From contig JANVFP010000023.1 in the NCBI GenBank assembly GCA_027919835.1, positions 774,392 to 838,391 of the forward strand: a stretch of 64,000 bases of DNA, in the 5' to 3' direction. Shown piece by piece: positions 20,624-30,900 of the stretch; the stretch's first letter is position 1, and each line of letters opens with the position of its first letter. Under the pieces are notes generated by a model, which was given only the letters and a program-made list of their open reading frames with translations, had not been told where the DNA came from and did not search any database. This stretch comes from Lentinula raphanica. Taxonomy: Eukaryota > Basidiomycota > Agaricomycetes > Agaricales > Omphalotaceae. Position numbers and translations under genes: made by a program.

Positions 20624-21751
20624 TCGACATGAAGGCGGATTCCAAGGGTAGGGAGCCTTTCTGCAGGCCTCTGCAAACAACAGATCATCTCCCAGCAATT
20701 ATAGTGCACTATTCATCACAACAGGTATGTACATGAAGGTCTTCACCTTCATCATGCCTAATGTGTACATGAATACACTTAATTGCTGGCTACCCTCAAG
20801 GGCTCTTGCCACTATACTGTGTACGCATACAGAGCTCTATTGCCCCTACAAGTTGTCCACTATGACCTAGTGATGATACACAGTCTGTGTGGAGTTATGC
20901 ACACTTTTTCACCAAAGTGCTCAGAATGGTCTGGTAGAGCTTTTGATTTACATTTCACTCTACACCATGCAGTTCTGGACGGATCCCTTGGGTGTCTTAA
21001 GTAAAAATGTGCGGCTCCATGTCCTCTTTGGGATGAGAACAAATTTGGAGGCATTTGGTTCACTGGTTCTTCCGCAATCGTCATTTCAAGTTGCACACTC
21101 AAAACACAAAAAGCGGACTTGAGTGTTATTTCACTCCCAGAGCCTCTAGATCACTCTGGACCATGCCTAGACACATCACATGGGTCTCTGGCAATATTTC
21201 GGACATTCCCAGTGCTTATGGGGCGCTTGGATCATCAGCTGATAGCTGCACATGGTCCCATCTTCACATGCATCAGGCATATCATGATGGGGTTGATCTG
21301 GTCCTGATGGTGGCTGTTACAGGTGCCAGAGGTCTGAGCAGAGGCCTGTAAAAGCGAGTTTCATCATCAGTTTTTGATCTCCCATTCTTCCTTTCCTTCC
21401 CCCACCATCTCTGACCTGGGTGAGGCTGCCTGCATGTCCCCTTGCTCTATTTGAGCTCTGATTTCACTATCCAGCACATTCCTCCATCTGTACAGACTAT
21501 AGGCCTTCCAGAGGTGTCTCAGATACAGGAATCTGGTATGAAATTTCGCATTTTTCACCATCAAGACACTGAACAGATACCAAAGCACATCCAGACAGAT
21601 CTAAGGAGATCAGACACTGTAGAAGTTGATTCCTTTGTTAGATCTTGGGTTTTTGGTGTCTCAGTGCGCTCTGATCATGTCTGATAAGCCTCTACATTGT
21701 ACTGACTCTTATCTACATAGATCTAACCTTGATCTGACTGTTTTTCCTTCA
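20624..21751 (+). repeat. A1 split direct repeat (copy 3)
   Basis: Starts TCGACATGAAGGCGG and ends TTTTTCCTTCA. Nearly identical to A2 at 26612-27739. It forms the 5' leader of the element and so should hold its promoter. The leader from 21752 to 21795 before gag is not part of the repeat. Confidence 0.92.
20733..20752 (+). promoter_or_regulatory. Conserved hairpin near the start of repeat A
   Basis: ATGAAGGT-CTTC-ACCTTCAT, a perfect 8-bp stem with a 4-nt loop, occurs about 110 bp into every complete A repeat seen. In copy 1 the loop differs while the stem is kept. It may be a structural signal in the RNA or a recombination-related site; function is not known. Confidence 0.5.
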
Positions 21752-21795
21752 TCCTCCTGCTCTCCCTGAGCACCATCTTCATCTCAACACTCTGT

Positions 21796-23553
21796 ATGGC
21801 TCCCCATCGCTCTGAATCACCAGATCCTCTTGCTATCCATGCTGCTACATCCTCCATGTCCCAATCTAGCCAGATCCATGCTGATCAGGCTTCATCTAAG
21901 CCCTTCAAGCACCTGGATCTTGCTCAAACTCTCCCCAAATCCTTATCCACCAAGATCAGAGCAGATCAGACTGCTTCTGAGGCCTCTAGAGCCCTCAATC
22001 CTGCACAAACTCGCCTCAATCCCTTATCTGATCAGATCAGGCCAGATCAGGCCAGATCAAAGTTGCTCCCTTCCTCTCAAAAGTCCTCTAACATGTCCTC
22101 TCACTCTCAGATCACCTCTAGCTCGCTTCCTGGGCGCTCCATGGGCGCTTCTAGCTCCTCTAAACAGGGTAGAGCTCATGTCCACTTCAGGTCTGTGTCT
22201 CCTCATCCCTCTGATGTTCCTTCTTCCTCTGCTGCTCCCCACTTGTCACCTCCTCCCTCCCTTGCTGCCAGGCTCTCTGATGACCCTGAGCAAGCTCTGG
22301 AGTTTCAGGCAGTCAGTGAACAAGCCAGGACTCTGCAGGAAGTTGTTGAACAGTTCAGGAATGAGGAGATCAATGCTATGGATGCCTTTAGGGCTATTAG
22401 AGATATATCATCCAATGATCCTGTTGTATCCCAAGACTATGTGTCTCAGATCATGGATATTCAGAGAGAGACTAATCAGTTCAAGAGAGACAAACTCAAA
22501 GGGAAGGAGACTGCTGTTTCAGCAGATCAGAATGCTGTCTCTCATGAGGATGCTGTCAATGAGGCTGCTTGGGCTGGCATGCAAGCTCAGATTCAAGAGC
22601 TGGATGATGAGCAAGCCCAGCTTGACTCTAGTGCTGCTCCTCAAGATCCAGAGCCTATTCTACAGGCTGGGAGAGATGCCTTGGCTAGGCTTCTTGCCTC
22701 TCCTGTCAAACCTACTGTTACTTCTTCAATGCTTCCTGCCACACTCCTTGAAGCTGCTCCTCACTTGGCTCATTTATCAGGCCCCTCATCTCTTCCTGCT
22801 CATGTGCAGAAAACTTGGGAGCTCAAGAATCTCTTTGCTGCTGAAAGCAATCTGGACCCTGTTGTATCACTCTTGGCTGCTCAGCCTTTCTCTGACCCTC
22901 TCCCTGTCTCTCTACTGCGCCTCATTGTCAAGGATCGCTTTGTTGACTTTGACAAAGTCTATGCTGCACTGGTCAGCTTCTCTTCATCTACCTATGATGA
23001 TAGTAGAGACTTTGGGTCAGAGTACAAGCTGGTTCGTAAGGATCAAGTACTCAAGTCTGTTCCTGTCACTTCTGAGTCTCAATGGCTCCGAGTTTTTGAT
23101 GCATGGACTGCTCCATTGCTCAAGGTTTATCCACATCGAAAAATTGAGCTGGAGACATACAAATCTCAAATCATGGAGTACTTCAGATCTTCACCTTATG
23201 ATCCATCTGTGGCTATCAGGGTTGATAAAGAAGCTAGGCAGAAGGCTGCCAACACTCCCTTTGATCTGGGCAATCCAGAGAGCTTCCACACTCTTCTGCT
23301 CAAAGAGTTGTTATCTGCTAGGAAGAGGCCTTCTGGTAGTAGTTCATCATCTTCCTCTCCCAGTTCAAAACGTCGTGACACACCTTGTATCCTCTGGAAT
23401 GAGAAGAGGTGTTCAGAGCCCTGTCCTAATAACAGGAAGCATGGCTACTGCAGTGAGTGTGGGGAACAGCACAGAGCCATTGACAACCAGTCCTGCTATG
23501 ACCAGCTCCAGAAGCGTCGCAGAGAGAGTAGAAAGCGCTCTTCAAGGGCCTAA
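21796..23553 (+). CDS. Gag-like protein of the YR element (copy 3)
   Basis: 585 residues from the first ATG after the A1 leader. The N-terminal about 150 residues are Ser/Pro/Gln-rich with repeated (A/P/R)DQ triplets. The middle (about 150-290) is helical and Glu/Asp/Gln-rich. The region 290-480 is a conserved folded domain (AHVQKTWELKNLFAAES, PVSLLRLIVKDRFVDF). The C-terminus has a Cys/His cluster (CILWNEKRC … CPNNRKHGYCSECGEQH), a probable nucleic-acid-binding zinc module, then a basic RRRRESRKRSSR tail. Position and zinc cluster support a Gag role; I know of no catalytic motif in it. The start is well supported because the same ATG and spacing occur in four copies. Confidence 0.85.
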   Translation: MAPHRSESPDPLAIHAATSSMSQSSQIHADQASSKPFKHLDLAQTLPKSLSTKIRADQTASEASRALNPAQTRLNPLSDQIRPDQARSKLLPSSQKSSNMSSHSQITSSSLPGRSMGASSSSKQGRAHVHFRSVSPHPSDVPSSSAAPHLSPPPSLAARLSDDPEQALEFQAVSEQARTLQEVVEQFRNEEINAMDAFRAIRDISSNDPVVSQDYVSQIMDIQRETNQFKRDKLKGKETAVSADQNAVSHEDAVNEAAWAGMQAQIQELDDEQAQLDSSAAPQDPEPILQAGRDALARLLASPVKPTVTSSMLPATLLEAAPHLAHLSGPSSLPAHVQKTWELKNLFAAESNLDPVVSLLAAQPFSDPLPVSLLRLIVKDRFVDFDKVYAALVSFSSSTYDDSRDFGSEYKLVRKDQVLKSVPVTSESQWLRVFDAWTAPLLKVYPHRKIELETYKSQIMEYFRSSPYDPSVAIRVDKEARQKAANTPFDLGNPESFHTLLLKELLSARKRPSGSSSSSSSPSSKRRDTPCILWNEKRCSEPCPNNRKHGYCSECGEQHRAIDNQSCYDQLQKRRRESRKRSSRA

Positions 23554-25410
23554 ATCTCTGGCTGGTACAAAGCATACTCTGGACTCTACCCAATCGGCTT
23601 CAAACCCACGTTTTAGACGTGGCTATCTTTGGTCTTCTTCTAGTTCTTCTTGTAATATCATTCCTCCCAGTATCACATCTACAATGACTGCACCTCCTCT
23701 ACCTTCACCTCCTGAACATCTCTTGAACAATCCACAAATTCTTGCTACCTTGCAATCTATGTCTAGTTACATCAAAGTTGAAACCCCATTCAATGTGGAT
23801 CGCTTGGAACTCCTCCTATCTTCTCATCCTAACCAACCCTTTGTTGCTTCTGTCATTCGTTCATTAAGAGAAGGGTTCTGGCCTTTCTATGAAGCAGAGT
23901 GGGAAGAAGAGTGCAAACAGAAAGTGGACAACTATGTGACTGAATCAGAGGACATTGCTGCGCTTAGAGGCCACAGAGATCAAGAGGTAGCTGCTGGGAG
24001 GTGGTCAGAAGCACTACCAGAAGACTTTGTACTATTGCCTGGCATGAAGGTTTCCCCTATGTTTGTAGTCTGGCAGAAGGGGAAAGCCAGAGTTGTCATG
24101 GACCAAACTGCATCAGGTCTTAATGATGGTATCCCTAGAGAAGAGGCCAAAGTCAAATATGATGACATGCACACTTTTGGCCAGGTGCTCAATGATGTTA
24201 TCAAAGAGCACCCTAATGAGGAGCTTGTTCTGTTCAAAAGTGATGTAGCCAAAGCCTTCCTCAATCTCCCTGCTCATCCTCTCTGGCAACTTTGTCAAGT
24301 TGTTTCTGTGGATGGAAGATTTCACATTGTTAGGAGATTAGTGTTTGGAACTAGAACCTCTCCTCGCTGTTGGTGCTCTGTATCAGCACTCCTTTGTTGG
24401 TTTGGGACTGAGAAGCTAGGAATCCCTAATTACATGTCTACATGGATGACTTCTTTGGCTGGGACTTCAAGAGGAATCTGATCACCTTTCATGGCAAGAA
24501 GTATCCCAAGAGACAAGTACAGCTTCTAGTCTTTTGGGATATGATTGACTGCCCCTATGAAGACAGAAAACAAGACTGGGGAGTCTGGCTGTTAATCATT
24601 GGCTTCTTGACAGATATCATGAAAGGCTCTATCTCTTTGACTCAGGAATCCATAGATGGACTTGTGGAAGCCATCCACACATTCCTCTCATCTCCCAATC
24701 GCAAAGCTGCACTCAGAGACTGGCAGCACCTCACAGGTTCTTTGAACTGGTCACTCAATGTTCTTCCATGGGCCAGGCCTGCACTCACAGAAATGTATCG
24801 CAAGATGAGTGGCAAGACACTTCAATTTCGTCACATCCCTATCAATGGTGAAGTGCATAGAGACCTGACTTGGTTCTCTGACATGCTCAAATCTGCCATT
24901 GGGATAAGATTTGTAGATGCCCAAGCATGGAGTGACAGTGAAGCAGACTTTGTGTGCTGGACTGATGCAAGCAACATAGGCCTCTCCTTTGTCTATGCTA
25001 GCAATGGGTTTTGCTATCAAGTGCAGCCTACTCCTGGCAGCCCAATTGTTGATATCTTCTTCAGAGAGCTACTAGCTATTCTATCTGGCCTTCATCATAT
25101 TGCTTCCAAACCTAGTCCACCCAAGAGAGCTCTCTTCTTTTCAGACAGTCTAGACTCCGTTCAAGTGCTCAGCTCTCTTGCAGTCAAAGAATCATCACAC
25201 AACTCCATCCTCCTAGCTATTGCTGGTATAGTTCTCAAGACTGGTATTGACATCAGAGTTCGTCATATACCTGGCAAGGACAACATCAAGGCAGACCTTC
25301 TATCTAGACTCCTACTGGATGACTTCAAGCTCCAGTTCCCCTCCTACCGCGTCCGCACTTTTGAGCCTCCAAGAGAGCTACTGCCGGCGCAATGGAGAGA
25401 GTCCTTTTAG
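21830..25410 (+). pseudogene. ORF2: reverse transcriptase-RNase H, one frameshift (copy 3)
   Basis: The +1 frame relative to gag opens at an ATG 34 nt after the gag start and stays open through gag. It then encodes the recognisable RT (VLFKSDVAKAFLNLP with the motif A Asp; YMDDFFGWD catalytic loop) and RNase H (WTDASNIGLSF; RELLAILSG; SDSLDSVQV; GKDNIKADLLSR). A one-base deletion at about 24430, just before the YMDD codons, breaks the frame: 21830-24481, then 24442-25410. The same element in other copies has no break here. It would synthesise cDNA from element RNA. No methyltransferase domain lies between RNase H and the stop. Confidence 0.88.
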
Positions 25411-26399
25411 AGGCCATGGGTGAGCAGAGGAAGAGACAAGGCCACTCTGCTCACCCTCCTATGGACTTGAACAAGTTAGATGATTTGGTGTTATTCCTTC
25501 AAGCCCATGCCATTGAAAAGTCTACCAAAAAGAACTATACCACAGGTGCTAGGGACTATATTCACTTCTGCACCTCACACAAACTTGATCTGGATCCTAC
25601 TCCATCTACACTCTCCAGATACATTGCCTACACATCCAGACACATTGCCTCTGGACCCAAATATCTCTCTGGTGCTCGTCACTTTCTGAAACAACTGTAT
25701 CCTCACTTTGATGAATCTCGTGCTCATCCTCTGGTTCAAGCTACAATCAGAGGATCCAAGAAAGTTAGAGCTGATCCAGTCAAGAGGAAGCCTCCTCTTC
25801 AAATATCTCATATCCAACTCTTCTATGACTCTCGTCATCTCTCCTATGATGATCTTCTGTTTGCTACTCTCATGAGCTGTGGCTTCTATGGCTGTCACCG
25901 CATTGGTGAACTTACTGTTCCTAATCAGCATGATCTGCGTGACTGGCGTAAGGTGATCAAGCGGGCCTCTCTCAAGTTTGAGAATGGCAGAGCTGGTTAC
26001 CACTTGCCTTATCACAAGAGTGATCCTTTTTACCATGGAACAGATATTCTCCAAAGTCATCAAGCAGTGGCTAGTCCTGTGTCTCTCCTTAAGGAATACT
26101 GTACTATCAGAGACAAACTACATGGAGCCAGGCCAGCATTGTTTCTCTGTGAAGATGGAACACTCCCCTCTAGATCCTGGTTTGAATCCAGGTTCTTTGC
26201 TTATGTTGGTAGGGAGTTTGGTGGACACTCACTTAGGGCTGGTGGTGCAACCTTCTATGCCAGACTTGGTCTTTCAGAATCTGTGATAATGGCCTTGGGA
26301 CGTTGGTCTTCTACAGCTTGGAAAATATATATCAGAGACAATCCTACAGTAAGGGCAGAACTACAACTAGCTTCACTCAAACAAGCCCAAAGATCTTGA
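25392..26399 (+). CDS. Tyrosine recombinase (copy 3)
   Basis: 335 residues. The ATG lies upstream of the ORF2 stop with a 19-nt overlap (ATGGAGAGAGTCCTTTTAG), suggesting termination-reinitiation. The N-terminal about 120 residues form a core-binding region. The catalytic domain shows Arg in CHRIGELTVP, His and Arg in GGHSLRAGG, Trp in LGRWSSTAW and the nucleophile Tyr in KIYIRDNP, the R-H-x-x-R-W-Y set of DIRS/Ngaro recombinases. It would integrate the circular double-stranded cDNA by strand exchange at short or no homology. Fully open. Confidence 0.93.
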   Translation: MERVLLEAMGEQRKRQGHSAHPPMDLNKLDDLVLFLQAHAIEKSTKKNYTTGARDYIHFCTSHKLDLDPTPSTLSRYIAYTSRHIASGPKYLSGARHFLKQLYPHFDESRAHPLVQATIRGSKKVRADPVKRKPPLQISHIQLFYDSRHLSYDDLLFATLMSCGFYGCHRIGELTVPNQHDLRDWRKVIKRASLKFENGRAGYHLPYHKSDPFYHGTDILQSHQAVASPVSLLKEYCTIRDKLHGARPALFLCEDGTLPSRSWFESRFFAYVGREFGGHSLRAGGATFYARLGLSESVIMALGRWSSTAWKIYIRDNPTVRAELQLASLKQAQRS

Positions 26400-26518
26400 C
26401 ACTGTACAATAGTACCATTGTAACACCATCCAATCTGATATACAACCATTTACCTCGCGTCTCATTCACATTTTCTCTCACCACCATCCACCCCTCAACA
26501 ACATCTCATAGCAATTTA
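26400..26518 (+). other. 3' untranslated stretch before B1 (copy 3)
   Basis: 119 bp between the YR stop and B1. Pyrimidine-rich (TTTTCTCTCACCACC) and conserved in position in the other complete 3' ends (for example 43229-43347). No polyadenylation signal is evident. Confidence 0.5.
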
Positions 26519-26611
26519 TAGCCCTCCATGATCCGCTCTGAATGTTATGGGCTTTGGCCCAGTGTTGGCTAACTCTAACTTCCTGTCCCACCTGAGTGCA
26601 AAAGGCAGAGG
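26519..26611 (+). repeat. B1 split direct repeat (copy 3)
   Basis: 93 bp from TAGCCCTCCATGATCCGC to GCAAAAGGCAGAGG. Repeated as B2 at 27834-27926. Directly abuts A2. Confidence 0.92.
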
Positions 26612-27739
26612 TCGACATGAAGGCGGATTCCAAGGGTAGGGAGCCTTTCTGCAGGCCTCTGCAAACAACAGATCATCTCCCAGCAATTATAGTGCACTAT
26701 TCATCACAACAGGTATGTACATGAAGGTCTTCACCTTCATCATGCCTAATGTGTACATGAATACACTTAATTGCTGGCTACCCTCAAGGGCTCTTGCCAC
26801 TATACTGTGTACGCATACAGAGCTCTATTGCCCCTACAAGTTGTCCACTATGACCTAGTGATGATACACAGTCTGTGTGGAGTTATGCACACTTTTTCAC
26901 CAAAGTGCTCAGAATGGTCTGGTAGAGCTTTTGATTTACACTTCGCTCTACACAACGCAGTTCTGGACGGATCCCTTAGGTGTCTTAAGTGAAAATGTGC
27001 GGCTCCATGTCCTCTTTGGGATGAGAACCAATTTGGAGGCATTTGGTTCACTGGTTCTTCCGCAATCGTCATTTCAAGTTGCACACTCAAAACACAAAAA
27101 GCGGACTTGAGTGTTATTTCACTCCCAGAGCCTCTAGATCACTCTGGACCATGCCTAGACACATCACATGGGTCTCTGGCAATATTTCGGACATTCCCAG
27201 CGCTTATGGGGCGCTTGGATCATCAGCTGATAGCTGCACATGGTCCCATCTTCACATGCATCAGGCATATCATGATGGGGTTGATCTGGTCCTGATGGTG
27301 GCTGTTACAGGTGCCAGAGGTCTGAGCAGAGGCCTGTAAAAGCGAGTTTCATCATCAGTTTTTGATCTCCCATTCTTCCTTTCCTTCCCCCACCATCTCT
27401 GACCTGGGTGAGGCTGCCTGCATGTCCCCTTGCTCTATTTGAGCTCTGATTTCACTATCCAGCACATTCCTCCATCTGTACAGACTATAGGCCTTCCAGA
27501 GGTGTCTCAGATACAGGAATCTGGTATGAAATTTCGCATTTTTCACCATCAAGACACTGAACAGATACCAAAGCACATCCAGACAGATCTAAGGAGATCA
27601 GACACTGTAGAAGTTGATTCCTTTGTTAGATCTTGGGTTTTTGGTGTCTCAGTGCGCTCTGATCATGTCTGATAAGCCTCTACATTGTACTGACTCTTAT
27701 CTACATAGATCTAACCTTGATCTGACTGTTTTTCCTTCA
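26612..27739 (+). repeat. A2 split direct repeat (copy 3)
   Basis: Near-identical second copy of A1, starting right after B1 at GCAGAGG/TCGACATG and ending TTTTTCCTTCA. The B1-A2 junction is what a circular intermediate would look like at the joined termini. Confidence 0.92.
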
Positions 27740-27833
27740 CCCTCCCTCCTCTCCCTCATATCATGTATGTTCTCATTGTTTGTATATATGTAGTGGTATG
27801 TAGCTACAACCTTACCTATCCTGTACCATTATG
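27740..27833 (+). other. A2-B2 spacer (copy 3)
   Basis: 94 bp, pyrimidine-rich then TGTATATATGTAGTGG. It occurs only between A2 and B2 (also at 44568-44661, 52955-53047, 57023-57114 and 60935-61027) and never between A1 and gag, so it distinguishes 3' A-B units from 5' ones. Confidence 0.7.
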
Positions 27834-27926
27834 TAGCCCTCCATGATCCGCTCTGAATGTTATGGGCTTTGGCCCAGTGTTGGCTAACTCTAACTTCCTG
27901 TCCCACCTGAGTGCAAAAGGCAGAGG
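27834..27926 (+). repeat. B2 split direct repeat and right end (copy 3)
   Basis: Second 93-bp B copy, ending GGCAGAGG. The next base (C at 27927) begins or precedes resumed host coding of copy 2. Confidence 0.9.
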
Positions 27927-30900
27927 CAGAAGATCTGCCTTAATGTTGTCTTTGCCAGGAATATGACGAACTCTGATGTCAATACCAGTTTTGAGAACTA
28001 TACCTGCAATAGCAAGGAGGATGGAGTTATGTGATGATTCTTTGACTGCAAGAGAACTGAGAACTTGGACAGAGTCCAAACTATCAGAGAAGAATAGGAC
28101 TCTCTTGGGTGGACTAGGCTTGGAAGCAATATGATGTAGGCCAGATAAAATAGCTAGCAGCTCTCTGAAGAAGATGTCTACAATGGGGCTGCCAGGAGTT
28201 GGATGCACCTGATAACAAAAGCCATTACTAGCATAGACAAAGGATAGGCCTATGTTGCTTGCATCAGTCCAGCTCACAAAGTCTGCTTCACTATCACTCC
28301 ATGCTTGGGCATCTACAAATCGTATCCCAATGGCAGACTTGAGCATATCAGAGAACCAGGTCAGGTCTCTATGCACTTCACCATTGATAGGGATTTGACG
28401 AAATTGAAGTGTCTTCCCACTCATTTTGCGATACATTTCTGTAAGAGCAGGTCTAGCCCATGGAAGAACATTAAGTGACCAGTTTAGAGAACCTGTTAGA
28501 TGCTGCCAGTCTCTGAGTGCCGCTTTGCGATTGGGAGATGAGAGGAATGTATGAATAGCTTCTACAAGTCCATCTATGGATTCCTGAGTCAAAGAGATGG
28601 AGCCTTTCATGATATCTGTTAAGAAGCCTATGATCAAAAGCCAGACTCCCCAGTCTTGTTTTCTATCTTCATAAGGGCAATCAATCATGTCCCAAAAGAC
28701 TAGAAGCTGTACTTGTCTCTTGGGATATTTCTTGCCATGAAAGGTGATTAGATTCCTCTTGAAGTCCCAGCCAAAGAAGTCATCCATGTAAACATGTAGA
28801 TTAGGGATTCCTAGCTTCTCAAGTGCAGACACAGAGCACCAACAGCGAGGAGAGGTTCTAGTCCCAAAGACCAGTCTCCTAACAATGTGAAATCTTCCAT
28901 CAACAGAAACAACTTGACAAAGTTGCCAGAGAGGATGAGCAGGGAGATTGAGGAAGGCTTTAGCCACATCACTCTTGAATAGCACAAGCTCCTCATTAGG
29001 GTGCTCTTTGATAACATCATTGAGCACCTGACCAAAGGTGTGCATATCATCATATTTCACTTTGGCCTCCTCTCTAGGAATACCATCATTGAGACCTGAT
29101 GCAGTTTGATCCATGACAACTCTAGCTTTCCCCTTCTGCCAGACTACAAACATAGGGGAAACTTTCATGCCAGGCAATAGTACAAAATCTTCTGGTAGTG
29201 CTTCTGACCACCTTCCAGCAGCTACCTCCTGATCTCTGTGAGCTCTAAGTGCTGCAATGTCTACTGGTTCAGTCACATAGTTATCAACTTTTTGTCTGCA
29301 TTCCTCTTCCCACTCTGCTTCATAGAAAGGCCAGAACCCTTCTCTCAATGAACGAATAACAGAAGCAACAAAAGGTTGGTTAGGATGAGAAGATAAGAGG
29401 AGTTCCAAACGATCCACATTGAATGAAGTTTCAACTTTGATGTAACCAGACATAGATTGTAGAGTAGCAAAAATTTGGGGATTATTCAAGAGATGTTCAG
29501 GAGGTGAAGGTAGAGGAGGTGCAGTCATAGTAGATGTGATACTGGGAGGAATGATGTTACAAGAAGAACTAGTAGAAGACCATAAATAACCACGTCTAAA
29601 ACGTGGATTAGAAGTAGATTCAGATGTATCCAATAAATGCTTTGTACCAGCCAGAGATTTAGGCCCTTGAAGAGCGCTTTCTACTCTCTCTGCGACGCTT
29701 CTGGAGCTGGTCATAGCAGGACTGATTGTCAATGGCTCTGTGCTGTTCTCCACACTCACTGCAGTAGCCATGCTTCCTGTTATTAGGACAGGGCTCTGAA
29801 CACCTCTTCTCATTCCAAAGGATGCAAGGTGTGTCACGACGCTTTGAGCTGGATGAGGAAGAAGATTGGCTACCACCAGAAGGCCTCTTTCTAGCAGATA
29901 ACAACTCTTTGAGAAGAAGAGTGTGGAAGCTCTCTGGATTGCCCAGGTCAAATGGAGTGTTGGCAGCTTTCTGCCTAGCTTCTTTATCAACCCTGATAGC
30001 CACAGATGGATCATAAGGTGAGGATCTGAAATACTCCATAATTTGTGCTTTGTATGTCTCCAGCTCATCTTTGCGATGTGGATAAACCATGAGCAAAGGA
30101 GCAGTCCATGCATCAAAAACTCGGAGCCATTGAGACTCAGAAGTGACAGGCATAGACTTGAGAACTTGATCCTTACGAACCAGCTTGTATTCTGACCCAA
30201 AATCTCTGCTATCATCATAGGTAGATGAGGAAAAGCTGACCAGTGCAGCATAGACTTTATCAAAGTCCACAAAGCGATCCTTGACAATGAGGCGAAGCAA
30301 AGAGACAGGGAGAGGATCAGAGAAAGGTTGAGCAGCAAGTAGAGATACAACTGGGTCAAGATTGCTTTCAGCAGCAAAGAGGTTCTTGAGTTCCCAAGTT
30401 TTCTGCACATGAGCAGGAAGAGATGAGGGGCCTGATAGATGTGCCAAGTGAGGAGCAGCTTCAAGAAGTGCAGCAGGAAGCATTGAAGCAGTTGAAGCAG
30501 GTTTGACAGGAGAGGCAAGAAGTCTAGCCAAGGCATCTCTCCCAGCCTGTAGAATAGGCTCTGGATCTTGAGGAGAAGCACCAGATTCAAGCTGGGCTTG
30601 CTCATCATCCAAATCCTGAATCTGAGTCTGCATGCTGGCCCAGGCAGCTTCATTGACAGCTTCTTCATGAGAGACATCATTCTGATCTGCTGAGACAGCA
30701 GTCTTCTTCCCTTTGAGCTTAGCTCTCTGATCTCTCTTAAACTTATTAGTCTCTCTCTGGATATCCATGATCTGAGACACATAGTCTTGGGATATAACAG
30801 CATCATTGAAAGAGAGATCTCTAACAGCCCTAAAGGCATCCATAGCATTGATCTCCTCATTTCTGAACTGTTCAACAACCTCCTGAAGAGCCCTGGCTTG

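Larger units (their letters stand above)
20624..27926 (+). mobile_element. Ngaro-like YR retrotransposon copy 3: full split-direct-repeat structure
   Basis: 7303 bp with the order A1 (20624-21751) - gag - RT/RNase H - YR - B1 (26519-26611) - A2 (26612-27739) - spacer (27740-27833) - B2 (27834-27926). A1 and A2 are both 1128 bp and B1 and B2 both 93 bp. Split direct repeats plus a YR gene and no methyltransferase are the known hallmarks of Ngaro-type elements in the DIRS order. It interrupts minus-strand copy 2 inside RNase H. The flanking host reads …TCTAGA before it and AGAAGATCTGCC after it, with no target duplication. One frameshift in ORF2 is the main lesion; gag and YR are open. Confidence 0.92.

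Noticed and set aside
21055..21351. 98-codon ORF repeated in nearly every A repeat
   Set aside because: It is open in many copies, but the copies are near-identical, other frames of A are similarly open, it has no start context or motif, and it lies in the presumed leader. More likely a by-product of repeat identity.
23560..25410. Methyltransferase or hydrolase domain in the YR element
   Set aside because: ORF2 ends right after RNase H and YR begins at once; no room and no motifs for either domain.
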